Positions 1 to 16,947 of a DNA stretch of 64,000 bases are shown piece after piece (position 1 is the first letter of the stretch; every line of letters begins with the position of its first letter). The stretch is from Streptomyces cellulosae (GTDB lineage: Bacteria > Actinomycetota > Actinomycetes > Streptomycetales > Streptomycetaceae). The stretch is from contig NZ_JOEV01000002.1 of the NCBI RefSeq assembly GCF_000721105.1, forward strand, positions 558,001 through 622,000, written 5' to 3'. The notes beneath the pieces were generated by a model. That model was not told the DNA's origin. It did no database searches and saw nothing but the letters and a program-made list of their open reading frames with translations. The translations under genes were made by a program, and so were the position numbers.

Positions 1-299
1 CCGGCGGGGAGAACATCTACCCGGCGGAGATCGAGGACCTGCTCCTCGCCCACCCGGACATCGTCGAGTGCGCCGTCATCGGCGTGCCCGACGACAAGTG
101 GGGCGAGGTGCCCCGCGCGGTCGTCGTACCGCGCGAGGGAGCCTCGCTGGATCCCGACGAGGTGCTGGCCGCGCTGGCCGGGCGGCTCGCCAAGTACAAG
201 ATCCCCAAGTCGGTCGTGCTCGCGGACGAACTCCCGCGCACCGCCTCGGGGAAGCTCCTCAAGGCCCGGGTGCGCAAGCGCTTCGGCACCCGTTCATAG
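1..299 (+). CDS. Acyl-CoA synthetase / AMP-dependent ligase, C-terminal end only
   Basis: This is the last 98 or so residues of an ANL-superfamily adenylate-forming enzyme; the gene begins before the window. The reading frame opens at base 3 with GGENIYPAEIEDLL, the conserved A8 hinge region. It ends with KYKIPKSVVLADELPRTASG followed by KLLKAR, which is the A10 motif whose lysine contacts the acyl-adenylate. Such enzymes activate a carboxylic acid with ATP and load it onto CoA in the cytoplasm. The substrate cannot be told from the C-terminal domain. A MaoC-type hydratase starts 41 bases downstream on the same strand, so both may act on an acyl-CoA. Family assignment is secure; specificity is unknown. 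Confidence 0.9.
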   Translation, partial: GGENIYPAEIEDLLLAHPDIVECAVIGVPDDKWGEVPRAVVVPREGASLDPDEVLAALAGRLAKYKIPKSVVLADELPRTASGKLLKARVRKRFGTRS

Positions 300-340
300 A
301 TCTCTCAGGTCTTACAGGTCTCTCAGACAAGGACAGCTAC

Positions 341-796
341 ATGAGCGTCACCGTCAACGGTCTCGACGAACTGAAGAAGCTCGCCGGCAGCGACCTCGGC
401 ACCAGCGAGTGGGTCGAGGTCACCCAGGAGCGGATCGACACCTTCGCCGACGCCACGGGCGACCACCAGTGGATCCACGTCGACCCGGAGCGCGCGAAGG
501 ACGGCCCGTTCGGCGCCCCGATCGCCCACGGCTACCTCACCCTCTCCCTCTTCATCCCCCTGTTCACCGAGCTGCTGGACGTCCAGGGCGTGACGACGAA
601 GGTCAACTACGGCCTGAACAAGGTGCGCTTCCCCTCCCCGGTGAAGGTCGGCTCCCGCATCCGGCTGGTCGGGAAGCTGGCCGAGGTCGAGGAGGTGAAG
701 GGCGGCGTACAGATCGTCGTGGACGGGACGATCGAGATCGAGGGCGGCACGAAGCCCGCGGCGGTGCTGCAGAGCCTGTCCCGGTTCTACGTGTAG
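341..796 (+). CDS. MaoC-like hot-dog (R)-enoyl-CoA hydratase
   Basis: The 151-residue product has the hot-dog fold hydratase signature. FADATGDHQWIHVD near residues 35-48 carries the catalytic Asp and His (D-x4-H arrangement of MaoC hydratases), and GPFGAPIAHGYLTLSL follows. Family members hydrate trans-2-enoyl-CoA in fatty-acid or polyketide-related metabolism. The length is typical for a single hot-dog domain. The start is the ATG behind an AAGGACAG ribosome binding site; an ORF extension to base 68 overlaps the ligase gene and was discarded. The acyl-CoA ligase upstream is co-directional, which suggests a two-gene unit. The exact substrate is not visible. Confidence 0.92.
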   Translation: MSVTVNGLDELKKLAGSDLGTSEWVEVTQERIDTFADATGDHQWIHVDPERAKDGPFGAPIAHGYLTLSLFIPLFTELLDVQGVTTKVNYGLNKVRFPSPVKVGSRIRLVGKLAEVEEVKGGVQIVVDGTIEIEGGTKPAAVLQSLSRFYV

Positions 797-807
797 CCCA
801 CGGTGTG

Positions 808-835
808 CCGGGGCCCGGCGCTCCTCAGGCCCCGG
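808..835. terminator. Bidirectional hairpin between convergent genes
   Basis: Two 8-base arms (CCGGGGCC and GGCCCCGG) flank a 12-base loop. The hairpin sits between the stop of the MaoC gene and the stop of the convergent PHP-domain gene, overlapping the last codons of the latter. There is no T-tract, as is usual in high-GC actinomycetes. A role in ending both transcripts is inferred. Confidence 0.5.
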
Positions 836-2495
836 CCACATCCACGAAGATCGGATTGGCGTAGAACCACGTGTCGGCCCACGGGTCACCGTCCCCCGGC
901 ACGTGGGGAATCGGCCCGTGCGGGTCGACGGAGGCGCCGAGGTAGCCCGTGCCGTTGCGCTTCCCGTCGCTGCCGCGCAGTCGGACGTAGAAGGACTCGT
1001 CCCCGGCGGTCAGCGGGATGCGCAGCGTGTACGTGCCCTCGCGGCCGGACACGTCCGTCGTCTGTACGACCTTGGTGTCCGGCGCCCGCCAGTCCTCCCG
1101 GTCGGCCACCGGTCCGCGCACCGCGCCCCGGATCACGTCCACGTGCGCCAACTGCGGCAGGATCCCCTGGGTGTTGGGACGCGAGGCGGTCGTCACGGTG
1201 ACGTTCAGGGTGAGCTTCTCGCCCTTGCGGACCCGCAGTCGGCCGCCCAGGGTGACGCCCTGGCCGTGGTCGCAGTCCCGCGTCAGCCGGACGTCGAGGC
1301 CGTCGAGCAGATGCCCGTGGTCCAGCCAGACCCGGCCCGCGCGCAGGCCCGCCATCACCGCCCGGTAGCCGTAGCGGGTGACGCCGACGTGGGTGCGGCT
1401 GAACTGGCCGGGCCAGAAGTCACCGCCCGGCTGGGGCGAGTCCGTGTTCACCGGATCCGGGATGTGGCCGGTGTTGTCGAAGTTCTGCCCGGGCAGCCAG
1501 TCGCCGTTCTTCCAGGTGTCGAAGACGACGCGGTGCACGTCCGAGTTGGTGGTGATGGTGAACAGCTTGCCCTCGGCGAGCATCGCGTCCCACATGCCGC
1601 CCACGGTCGCCGTCATCCAGTCGAACCCTCCGTACAGGACGTACGCGTTCTCCGGATAGCCGGGCCAGGAGTTCACGGACGGCTTGTTGGTGTACTCGCC
1701 GCGCTGGGAGTCGGGCCCCTCCCAGCCGGGAATGCCTCCGCCCTGAGCGCCGGGCGCCCCCTCCATCCCGATCATGATCTCGGGGGCCGCGTCCCGCCAG
1801 TTGCGCATCTCGTGCGGTGAGTCGATGCCCAGCCGCATCGGGTGGTTGGCGAGGACCAGCACGTCGTCGACGTAGCCCGAACGACGTTGGTCGGCGAGCC
1901 ACTTGATGGCCTTCACGGCGTGCGCCTCGTTGCGGGCCGTGTTCGGGTTGTCGGCCGCGCCGTCGGTGTAGCCCAGCAGCTTGCCGTCGTAGGCCAGCTC
2001 GAACTGCGTCAGTACGTCGACCTCGTGCGGGCCGGGCGCCGCGAAGATCGTGCAGTGTTCGGCGGCCGGGATGTACCACTCCAGGCCCTGGAAGATCAGC
2101 TGACGGGGGTTCTCGGCCCGGGCCTTGAGGATCTCCTGGTGCTCCAGCGCGGCGCCGTAGGAGGCGTGACCGAAGTTGGAGTGCTCGTTGAAGACCATCC
2201 AGTCGAGACCGTACTTGGCCGCCGCGGTGGCCAGTTGGGAGAACGTGTACTTCGCGTCGTGGCTGTAGACGGAGTGCACGTGGTGGTCGCCTACGAGGTA
2301 GGCGAGACGGGGGTCGTCGCCGCCGAAGCCCCGCTGGTCGGCGGCGAGCGCGGGGGTCGCCGCCGATCCGAGGGCGAAGGCGGCGCCGAACAGGCCCGCG
2401 CGGCGCAGGAGCCCGCGCCGGGAGACGCCCTGGGCGTCGAGGTCGGCGGGGGAGACGGACGGGTCGGCCCAGGAAGGGAGTTGCTGCTCGCTCAT
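825..2495 (-). CDS. Tat-exported PHP-domain metal-dependent phosphoesterase-like protein
   Basis: The 556-residue product starts with a twin-arginine signal (SRRGLLRR at residues 25-32, hydrophobic stretch, likely cleavage after TPALA near residue 51), so it is probably folded in the cytoplasm and exported. GDHHVHSVYSHDAKYT near residues 69-84 is the first metal-binding motif of the PHP superfamily, and NEHSNF and HPMR further on fit the other His clusters. PHP proteins hydrolyse phosphoesters, but several exported members have no proven substrate. It is the last gene of the minus-strand operon, 28 bases after a second Tat phosphoesterase. The ATG has an AGAGGAC site. Substrate and activity are unknown; the family call is good. 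Confidence 0.85.
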   Translation of the reverse strand: MSEQQLPSWADPSVSPADLDAQGVSRRGLLRRAGLFGAAFALGSAATPALAADQRGFGGDDPRLAYLVGDHHVHSVYSHDAKYTFSQLATAAAKYGLDWMVFNEHSNFGHASYGAALEHQEILKARAENPRQLIFQGLEWYIPAAEHCTIFAAPGPHEVDVLTQFELAYDGKLLGYTDGAADNPNTARNEAHAVKAIKWLADQRRSGYVDDVLVLANHPMRLGIDSPHEMRNWRDAAPEIMIGMEGAPGAQGGGIPGWEGPDSQRGEYTNKPSVNSWPGYPENAYVLYGGFDWMTATVGGMWDAMLAEGKLFTITTNSDVHRVVFDTWKNGDWLPGQNFDNTGHIPDPVNTDSPQPGGDFWPGQFSRTHVGVTRYGYRAVMAGLRAGRVWLDHGHLLDGLDVRLTRDCDHGQGVTLGGRLRVRKGEKLTLNVTVTTASRPNTQGILPQLAHVDVIRGAVRGPVADREDWRAPDTKVVQTTDVSGREGTYTLRIPLTAGDESFYVRLRGSDGKRNGTGYLGASVDPHGPIPHVPGDGDPWADTWFYANPIFVDVAGA

Positions 2496-2523
2496 CGTGT
2501 CTGTCCTCTGCTGTTCGACGGAT

Positions 2524-4347
2524 TCAGTGGTTCATGAACGAGGTGACGGGCAGCGCCCGTTCGACGATCCGGACGTCACCGAGCCGTCCGTGGAGAATCT
2601 GGTCGATCTTGCCGCCGTACTCGTAGCCGCCCAGCAGCCACGGCAGTCCGACCGAGGTGATTCCGACGGCGGTGGCGTGGGGATTGCGGGCGACCGGGCA
2701 GCCCTGCACGTACATCGTGGTGTGGGAGCCGTCGTTGACGACGGCGACGTGCCACCACACCTCGCGGGCCGTCTCGTCGCCCCAGTTCGTGGCGATGCCC
2801 TGCTGGTTGAGCGGGCGGACGGCCCACTGCGGGCCGGGCCCGTCGGACAGGGAGAGCGTGGCGAGCGGCTCGTCGGGGTCGTCGGCGGTCTTGCCGGCGG
2901 CGCCGCCCGTGCCGGTCCGGCTGACCAGCCCCGACCAGGCGTTGTGGTCGGGGTCCCAGTCGGCCGGGACGCGGTAGAAGGCCTCGATGGTGTAACCGGA
3001 CTTGAAGGTGGCGGAGTTGAGGGGCGCGCTGTCGACCGTGCGCAGGTAGGCGCCCGTCAGGGGGGACTTGTAGCCCTGGAACTCCAGGCTGCCGTGGCCG
3101 GGCTGGTCGGGGTGGTGGTCCGCCGACCAGCCGAGTGTGCCGCCGCCCACGGACACCAGGGTGAGGTCGTTGCCGCGGCCGGACAGGTCACGGACGGTGC
3201 CGGACGCGGGGGACTCGAAGCGCCAGTAGGCGACCGTGCCCGGGACCAGCATCTTCGAGACGGGGCGGGCCGGACGCGGGGGCACCGGGGCGAAGCCCGA
3301 GAAGCGGTCCGCGAAGTCGATGTCGACGGAGAACCGGTCGGCGTCGCCGCTCAGTTCCATCTCCTGCCGCTCCAGCTCGTTGAGCCCCTTCGAGGCCCGG
3401 CCGAGGATCCACGGGGAGACCGTCTCCACATCGATGACGTTCCGGTCCAGGTCGAAACGGTAGAGACGGATCATCGCCGCACCGCCGAAGTACCGGTTCT
3501 GGTAGTTCGTCAGGTGCAGGTGGACGTCGTTGCCCGCAGCGTTCGTGCGAGTGGCCCGGCCGGCCGGCCAGTAGTGCCCGTTGAGGGTGAGGAAGATCTG
3601 GTCGTGGTCCGCGACCAACTGGTCCCACAGCTGCTGCCCGTAGTCCGACAGAGTGTCGTCCTCGACGACCAGCTCGTGCGTGGTGAGGACGACCGGCGTC
3701 TTCGGGTGCTGGGCCAGGACGTCCTTGGCCCAGGCATACCCCTTCGCCGACAGCCGCCAGTCCAGCGCGAGCACCATCCACTCGCGCCCGGCCGCCTTGA
3801 AGAGGTGGAAGGTGTTGTAGCCGTCGGGAGAAGCCCCGCCGAACGTCGGCCTGCCCTGGAACCGCTGCGGCCCGAAGGCCTCCAGATACGGTGTCGAGCC
3901 CCGCTGGTCGTCGGTCGAGGACTTCACGTCGTGGTTGCCGGCCAGGACGCTGTAGCCGACGCCGCGCCGGTCCAGCAGCCGGAACGCCTCGCTGATCGCG
4001 GTGACCTCGGCCGGGGCGCCGTTCTCGGTGAGGTCGCCGAGGTGGGACAGGAAGACGATGTTCTCGTCCTTGCCGTGCTCCAGCAGATAGCGCAGGGACG
4101 CCTCGAACGGCGTCCTGTCGATGCTCGGCCCGTCGAAGAGGTACTGGGTGTCGGGCATGACGGCGAGTGTGAAGCGGCGGCTGTCGGGGTCCGGCCGCCA
4201 GCCGCTGTCCGTCGCCTCCGCCGCGGTCGGCAGCGCGATCCCCGCTGTGGCGGCGGCGCCCAGCAGCGCGGTCGCCCGGAGGAAACCGCGTCTTCCGGCA
4301 CCGGCCTGCGGGGCCTCGCCCTGGTCCTGCTCATGCGAAACGCACAC
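2524..4347 (-). CDS. Tat-exported calcineurin-like metallophosphoesterase with C-terminal LamG-like domain
   Basis: The product has 607 residues. RRGFLRATALLGAAATAG at residues 19-36 is a twin-arginine signal. The metallophosphoesterase motifs come in order: MPDTQYLF, HLGDLTENG, LAGNHDV and LNGHYWPAG, giving the two-metal site. From about residue 380 the text VAYWRFESPASGT and DLSGRGNDL begins a concanavalin-type LamG domain, usually carbohydrate-binding. The enzyme probably acts outside the membrane on a phosphorylated or phosphodiester-linked glycan, which is inference. The start is GTG behind ACGGAGC; an internal ATG at 4334 is out of frame. It lies 51 bases after the beta-galactosidase gene and before the PHP gene, so it is likely co-transcribed with both. 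Confidence 0.88.
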   Translation of the reverse strand: MCVSHEQDQGEAPQAGAGRRGFLRATALLGAAATAGIALPTAAEATDSGWRPDPDSRRFTLAVMPDTQYLFDGPSIDRTPFEASLRYLLEHGKDENIVFLSHLGDLTENGAPAEVTAISEAFRLLDRRGVGYSVLAGNHDVKSSTDDQRGSTPYLEAFGPQRFQGRPTFGGASPDGYNTFHLFKAAGREWMVLALDWRLSAKGYAWAKDVLAQHPKTPVVLTTHELVVEDDTLSDYGQQLWDQLVADHDQIFLTLNGHYWPAGRATRTNAAGNDVHLHLTNYQNRYFGGAAMIRLYRFDLDRNVIDVETVSPWILGRASKGLNELERQEMELSGDADRFSVDIDFADRFSGFAPVPPRPARPVSKMLVPGTVAYWRFESPASGTVRDLSGRGNDLTLVSVGGGTLGWSADHHPDQPGHGSLEFQGYKSPLTGAYLRTVDSAPLNSATFKSGYTIEAFYRVPADWDPDHNAWSGLVSRTGTGGAAGKTADDPDEPLATLSLSDGPGPQWAVRPLNQQGIATNWGDETAREVWWHVAVVNDGSHTTMYVQGCPVARNPHATAVGITSVGLPWLLGGYEYGGKIDQILHGRLGDVRIVERALPVTSFMNH

Positions 4348-4398
4348 GTGTGCTCCGTAACACTGCGTAAGGGTGGTGACAGGGGAGGTGTGGGGGGC

Positions 4399-10456
<6,058 letters not shown>

Positions 10457-10529
10457 CGCCTTTCGGATCTGTTCATGACGTCGCCAGACGTACGTGGGGG
10501 TTTGGTGGGGGATTTCGCCGGGGGACGAG

Positions 10530-11555
10530 TCAGTGCCGGGGTGCGGGCGGAGTGACGGGGGCGTGGTGCACCGGGGGGCCGGGGTCGGCCGGCAGCCGTT
10601 CCGCCAGGAACCCGTACGCCCGCTTCAGCCCGGGATCTGTCAGCGAGCGCCACCAGCGGTCGACGCCGTACCAGCCGGGGGCCGCGAGGGCGCCGCCGTG
10701 GTGCCGGACGGACAGGCCGGCGGCCAGGACCGCGAACCGCAGCCGTTCCTCCAGCGGCCAGCCGTCGAGCGAGGCGGCGACGAAGCTCGCGCCGAAGACG
10801 TCCCCGGCGCCGGTGGCGTCCAGGACGTCGATGTCCAGGGCGGGGACGTCGGCGTACTCGCCCGTGCTCTGGTCGACGGCGATCGCGCCGTCACCGCCCC
10901 GCGTCACCACGGCCACCGGCACCAGTTCGGAGAGCGTGCCGAGCGCCGCGACCGCGCTGTCGGTGCGGGTGTAGGCCATCGCCTCGGTCTCGTTGGGCAG
11001 GAAGGCGTGGCACAGGGCGAGCTGGTCCAGGAGGTCGCGGGACCACTCCTGGGTGGGGTCCCAGCCGACGTCGGCGTAGATCTGCGTGCCGTTCGCCGCC
11101 GCCTTGGCCAGCCAGGCGCGCGGCTCGGGCTCCAGGTGCACCAGGGCCGTGCGCGCCTCGGGCGGGTCGCCCATCAGCGCGTCCTGCGAGTACGGCGGTT
11201 CCTGGCCGTGGGTGACCAGGGCGCGGTCCTGCCCGTGTGCGAGGGCGACGGTGACGGGGGTGTGCCAGCCGTCCGCGACGCGGGAGAGCGCGAGGTCGAC
11301 GCCCTCCTGGCCGGCGAGGATCTCCTGGCAGTAGGCGCCGTAGAAGTCGTCGCCGAAGACCGTGGCCAGACTGGTGCGCAGGCCGAAGCGGGCGGCTGCG
11401 ACCGCCAGGTTGGCGATGCCGCCGGGGCCGCAGCCCATGCCGGCGGTCCAGATCTCCTCGCCCGGCGTCGGCGGCCCGCCCAGTCCGGTGAGGACGAGGT
11501 CGTAGAAGAGCAGCCCGGTCAGCAGCACCTCGGGCCGGTCGTCGTCCACGCGCAC
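10530..11555 (-). CDS. PfkB-family carbohydrate kinase
   Basis: The 341-residue protein has the ribokinase fold. GCGPGGIANLAVAAARFG near residues 43-60 is PfkB signature 1 (substrate side), and DATGAGDVFGASFVAA near residue 244 is signature 2 with the catalytic Asp and the anion hole GAGD. It would phosphorylate a monosaccharide, probably one freed by the co-encoded glycosidases. It is the first gene of the seven-gene operon and starts with GTG behind GAGAGGT. A 73-base gap separates it from the lipoprotein gene. The sugar specificity is not readable. Confidence 0.9.
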   Translation of the reverse strand: MRVDDDRPEVLLTGLLFYDLVLTGLGGPPTPGEEIWTAGMGCGPGGIANLAVAAARFGLRTSLATVFGDDFYGAYCQEILAGQEGVDLALSRVADGWHTPVTVALAHGQDRALVTHGQEPPYSQDALMGDPPEARTALVHLEPEPRAWLAKAAANGTQIYADVGWDPTQEWSRDLLDQLALCHAFLPNETEAMAYTRTDSAVAALGTLSELVPVAVVTRGGDGAIAVDQSTGEYADVPALDIDVLDATGAGDVFGASFVAASLDGWPLEERLRFAVLAAGLSVRHHGGALAAPGWYGVDRWWRSLTDPGLKRAYGFLAERLPADPGPPVHHAPVTPPAPRH

Positions 11556-11604
11556 ACCTCTCGTCGGGCGAGCTCGTCGCAGCGGGGAGCTCGTCAGAAC
11601 TCTT

Positions 11605-11614
11605 CATTTCTGTG
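11605..11614 (-). promoter_or_regulatory. Operator-like element at start of PfkB operon
   Basis: CATTTCTGTG lies exactly where transcription from the minus-strand promoter (TTGACC at 11644-11649, 17-base spacer, CACGAT at 11621-11626) should begin. An inverted copy (9 of 10 bases the same) lies at 11668-11677, near the start of the divergent DeoR gene. Binding by the DeoR product is inferred. Confidence 0.45.
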
Positions 11615-11620
11615 ACCGGA

Positions 11621-11649
11621 ATCGTGCGCCGCTCCGCGAGTTTGGTCAA
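11621..11649 (-). promoter_or_regulatory. Promoter of the PfkB-ABC-lacZ operon
   Basis: On the minus strand TTGACC and CACGAT are separated by 17 bases, a reasonable HrdB-type promoter for Streptomyces. It is the only good candidate in the 129-base divergent intergenic space. Confidence 0.45.
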
Positions 11650-11667
11650 TACCCGAACAGAACTGAG

Positions 11668-11677
11668 CATAGAAATG
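11668..11677 (+). promoter_or_regulatory. Operator-like element before DeoR gene
   Basis: CATAGAAATG is the inverted near-copy of the element at 11605-11614 and ends 7 bases before the DeoR start codon. It would let the regulator control itself as well as the divergent operon. Confidence 0.4.
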
Positions 11678-11684
11678 ATTGAAG

Positions 11685-12491
11685 ATGACGAGTAGTGTTC
11701 ACGCCGTGCTGGCAGAACGACGACATCAACTCATCCTGCGGGCCCTGCGCTCCGGCGGTCCCGCGGCCGTGACCGATCTCTCCGAGCAGCTGGGCGTGAG
11801 CCCTGCCACGGTCCGTCGTGACCTGGTGAAACTCGAGGAGGACGGGCTGCTGACACGGGTGCACGGCGGCGCCGTCGTCGACGAGGGCGACCAGCCCTTC
11901 GAGGAGGTCGCCGAGGTGCGGGTGGCCGAGAAGGACGCCATAGCCGCGCACGCCGCCGCCATGGTCGCCGACGGCCAGTCGCTCCTGCTCGACATCGGCA
12001 CCACCGCCTACCGCCTGGCCCGGCAGCTGCACGGCCGCCGGCTCACCGTGATCACCAGCAACCTGGTGGTCTACGAGGAACTCGCCGACGACGAGGGCAT
12101 CGAGCTGGTGCTGCTCGGCGGCATGGTCCGGCGCGAGTACCGCTCCCTGGTCGGCTTCCTCACCGAGGACAACCTGCGCCAGCTGCACGCCGACTGGCTC
12201 TTCCTCGGCACCAGTGGAGTGCGCCCCGGCGGGCAGGTGATGGACACGACCGTCGTCGAGGTCCCGGTGAAACGCGCCATGATCAACGCCAGTGACAAGG
12301 TCGTCCTGCTCGCCGACTCGGCGAAGTTCCCGGGCACGGGCATGGCGAAGGTCTGCGGTCCCGAGGACCTGGACGCGGTGGTGACGAACGCGCCGGTGAA
12401 CCCGGCCACGCGGTCCGCCTTCGAGGAGGCGGGCGTCGACGTGGTGCCGGCAGGGACGGCAGGAGAACAAGGAGAGGCGGGCGCAGCGTGA
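11685..12491 (+). CDS. DeoR-family transcriptional regulator
   Basis: The 268-residue protein has the two expected parts. Residues 8-60 form a DeoR helix-turn-helix (AVTDLSEQLGVSPATVRRDL then HGGAVV), and the rest is the isomerase-like sensor fold, with DIGTTAYRLARQL and LFLGTSGV as effector-site landmarks. DeoR regulators usually bind a sugar phosphate, which fits a PfkB kinase in the divergent operon. I chose ATG 11685 rather than TTG 11679; no strong Shine-Dalgarno is seen, so the leader may be very short. It overlaps the GH4 gene by a GTGA. Confidence 0.9.
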   Translation: MTSSVHAVLAERRHQLILRALRSGGPAAVTDLSEQLGVSPATVRRDLVKLEEDGLLTRVHGGAVVDEGDQPFEEVAEVRVAEKDAIAAHAAAMVADGQSLLLDIGTTAYRLARQLHGRRLTVITSNLVVYEELADDEGIELVLLGGMVRREYRSLVGFLTEDNLRQLHADWLFLGTSGVRPGGQVMDTTVVEVPVKRAMINASDKVVLLADSAKFPGTGMAKVCGPEDLDAVVTNAPVNPATRSAFEEAGVDVVPAGTAGEQGEAGAA

Positions 12492-13825
12492 AGCTGACGA
12501 TTCTGGGCGGCGGGGGATTCAGGGTGCCGCTGGTGTACGGGGCGCTCCTCGGGGACCGAGCGGAGGGCCGCGTCAGCCATGTCGTGCTGCACGACCTGGA
12601 CCCCGAGCGGCTGTCCGCGGTGACCCGGGTGCTCGCCGAGCAGGCCGCCCACGTGCCCGACGCGCCCGAGGTGAGCGCCACCACCGACCTCGACGAGGCA
12701 CTGCGCGGCGCCGACTTCGTCTTCTCCGCGATCCGCGTCGGCGGCCTGGAGGGCCGGGCCGAGGACGAGCGGGTGGCGCTGGCCGAGGGCGTGCTGGGCC
12801 AGGAGACGGTCGGCGCGGGCGGCATCGCCTACGGCCTGCGGACCGTGCCGGTCGCCGTCGACATCGCCCGGCGCGTGGCCCGCCTCGCCCCCGACGCCTG
12901 GGTCATCAACTTCACCAACCCGGCGGGACTGGTCACCGAGGCCATGTCCCGCCACCTCGGCGACCGCGTCATCGGCATCTGCGACTCGCCGGTCGGCCTC
13001 GGCCGCCGGATCGCCCGGGTGCTCGGCGCCGACCCGGGCGAGGCGTGGATCGACTACGTCGGCCTCAACCACCTCGGCTGGGTCCGCGGCCTCAGGGTCG
13101 CCGGCCGCGACGAGCTGCCCCGGCTGCTCGCCGACCCCGATCTGCTCGGCTCCTTCGAGGAGGGCAAGCTCTTCGGCGTCGACTGGCTCCAGTCCCTCGG
13201 CGCGATCCCGAACGAGTACCTGCACTACTACTACTTCAACCGGGAGACGGTCCGCTCCTACCAGCAGGCCGAGAAGACCCGCGGCGCCTTCCTGGCCGAC
13301 CAGCAGGCCCGCTTCTACGAAGAGATGAAGCGCCCCGACGCGGCGGCCCTGACCGCCTGGGACCGCACCCGCGCCGAACGCGAGGCGACGTACATGTCCG
13401 AGAACCGGGAGACCGCCGGCGCCGGCGAGCGCGACGCCGACGACCTGTCCGGCGGCTACGAGAAGGTGGCGCTCGCCCTGATGCGGGCCATCGCCCGCGA
13501 CGAGCGCACCACCCTGATCCTCAACGTCCGCAACCAGGGCACCCTCTCGGTGCTCGACGCGGACGCCGTCATCGAGGTGCCCTGCCTGGTCGACGCCAAC
13601 GGCGCCCACCCGGTCGCCGTCGCCCCGCTGCCCGACCACGCCACCGGTCTGGTGTGCTCCGTCAAGGCGGTAGAGCGCGAGGTGCTGGCCGCCGCCGAGT
13701 CCGGCTCGCGTACGACGGCGGTGAAGGCGTTCGCGCTGCACCCGCTGGTCGACTCGGTCAGCGTGGCCCGCAGGCTGGTCGAGGGGTACACCGACGTCCA
13801 CCCGGGCCTCGCGTACCTTGAGTAA
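12488..13825 (+). CDS. GH4 NAD-dependent glycosidase (6-phospho-beta-glucosidase-like)
   Basis: The 445-residue protein begins with a Rossmann-type ILGGGGFRVPL that binds NAD. It carries INFTNPAGLVTEAM, then IGICDSP (the Cys that helps hold the Mn2+ ion) and YVGLNHLGW (metal-binding His and catalytic region), all GH4 hallmarks. GH4 enzymes cleave glycosides by an unusual redox-elimination route. Many act on 6-phosphosugars made by a PTS, but this locus has ABC uptake and no PTS gene, so the substrate may be unphosphorylated or phosphorylated by the PfkB kinase. GTG start overlaps the DeoR stop codon. Confidence 0.9.
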   Translation: MKLTILGGGGFRVPLVYGALLGDRAEGRVSHVVLHDLDPERLSAVTRVLAEQAAHVPDAPEVSATTDLDEALRGADFVFSAIRVGGLEGRAEDERVALAEGVLGQETVGAGGIAYGLRTVPVAVDIARRVARLAPDAWVINFTNPAGLVTEAMSRHLGDRVIGICDSPVGLGRRIARVLGADPGEAWIDYVGLNHLGWVRGLRVAGRDELPRLLADPDLLGSFEEGKLFGVDWLQSLGAIPNEYLHYYYFNRETVRSYQQAEKTRGAFLADQQARFYEEMKRPDAAALTAWDRTRAEREATYMSENRETAGAGERDADDLSGGYEKVALALMRAIARDERTTLILNVRNQGTLSVLDADAVIEVPCLVDANGAHPVAVAPLPDHATGLVCSVKAVEREVLAAAESGSRTTAVKAFALHPLVDSVSVARRLVEGYTDVHPGLAYLE

Positions 13826-13834
13826 GCCCTCTGA

Positions 13835-13846
13835 GTAAGCGCTTTC
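13835..13846. promoter_or_regulatory. LacI-type palindrome upstream of GH38 gene
   Basis: GTAAGCGCTTTC is a 12-base palindrome with one mismatched pair and a central CG, the form favoured by LacI/GalR repressors. It sits 51 bases before the alpha-mannosidase start, in the 71-base gap after GH4. No LacI gene is part of this locus, so any regulator would be encoded elsewhere. Confidence 0.3.
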
Positions 13847-13896
13847 CGGCCTTCGGGCCACCCCGCCCCTGGCTTCCCGGTTTCCTGGAGATCCCC

Positions 13897-16944
<3,048 letters not shown>

Positions 16945-16947
16945 CCC

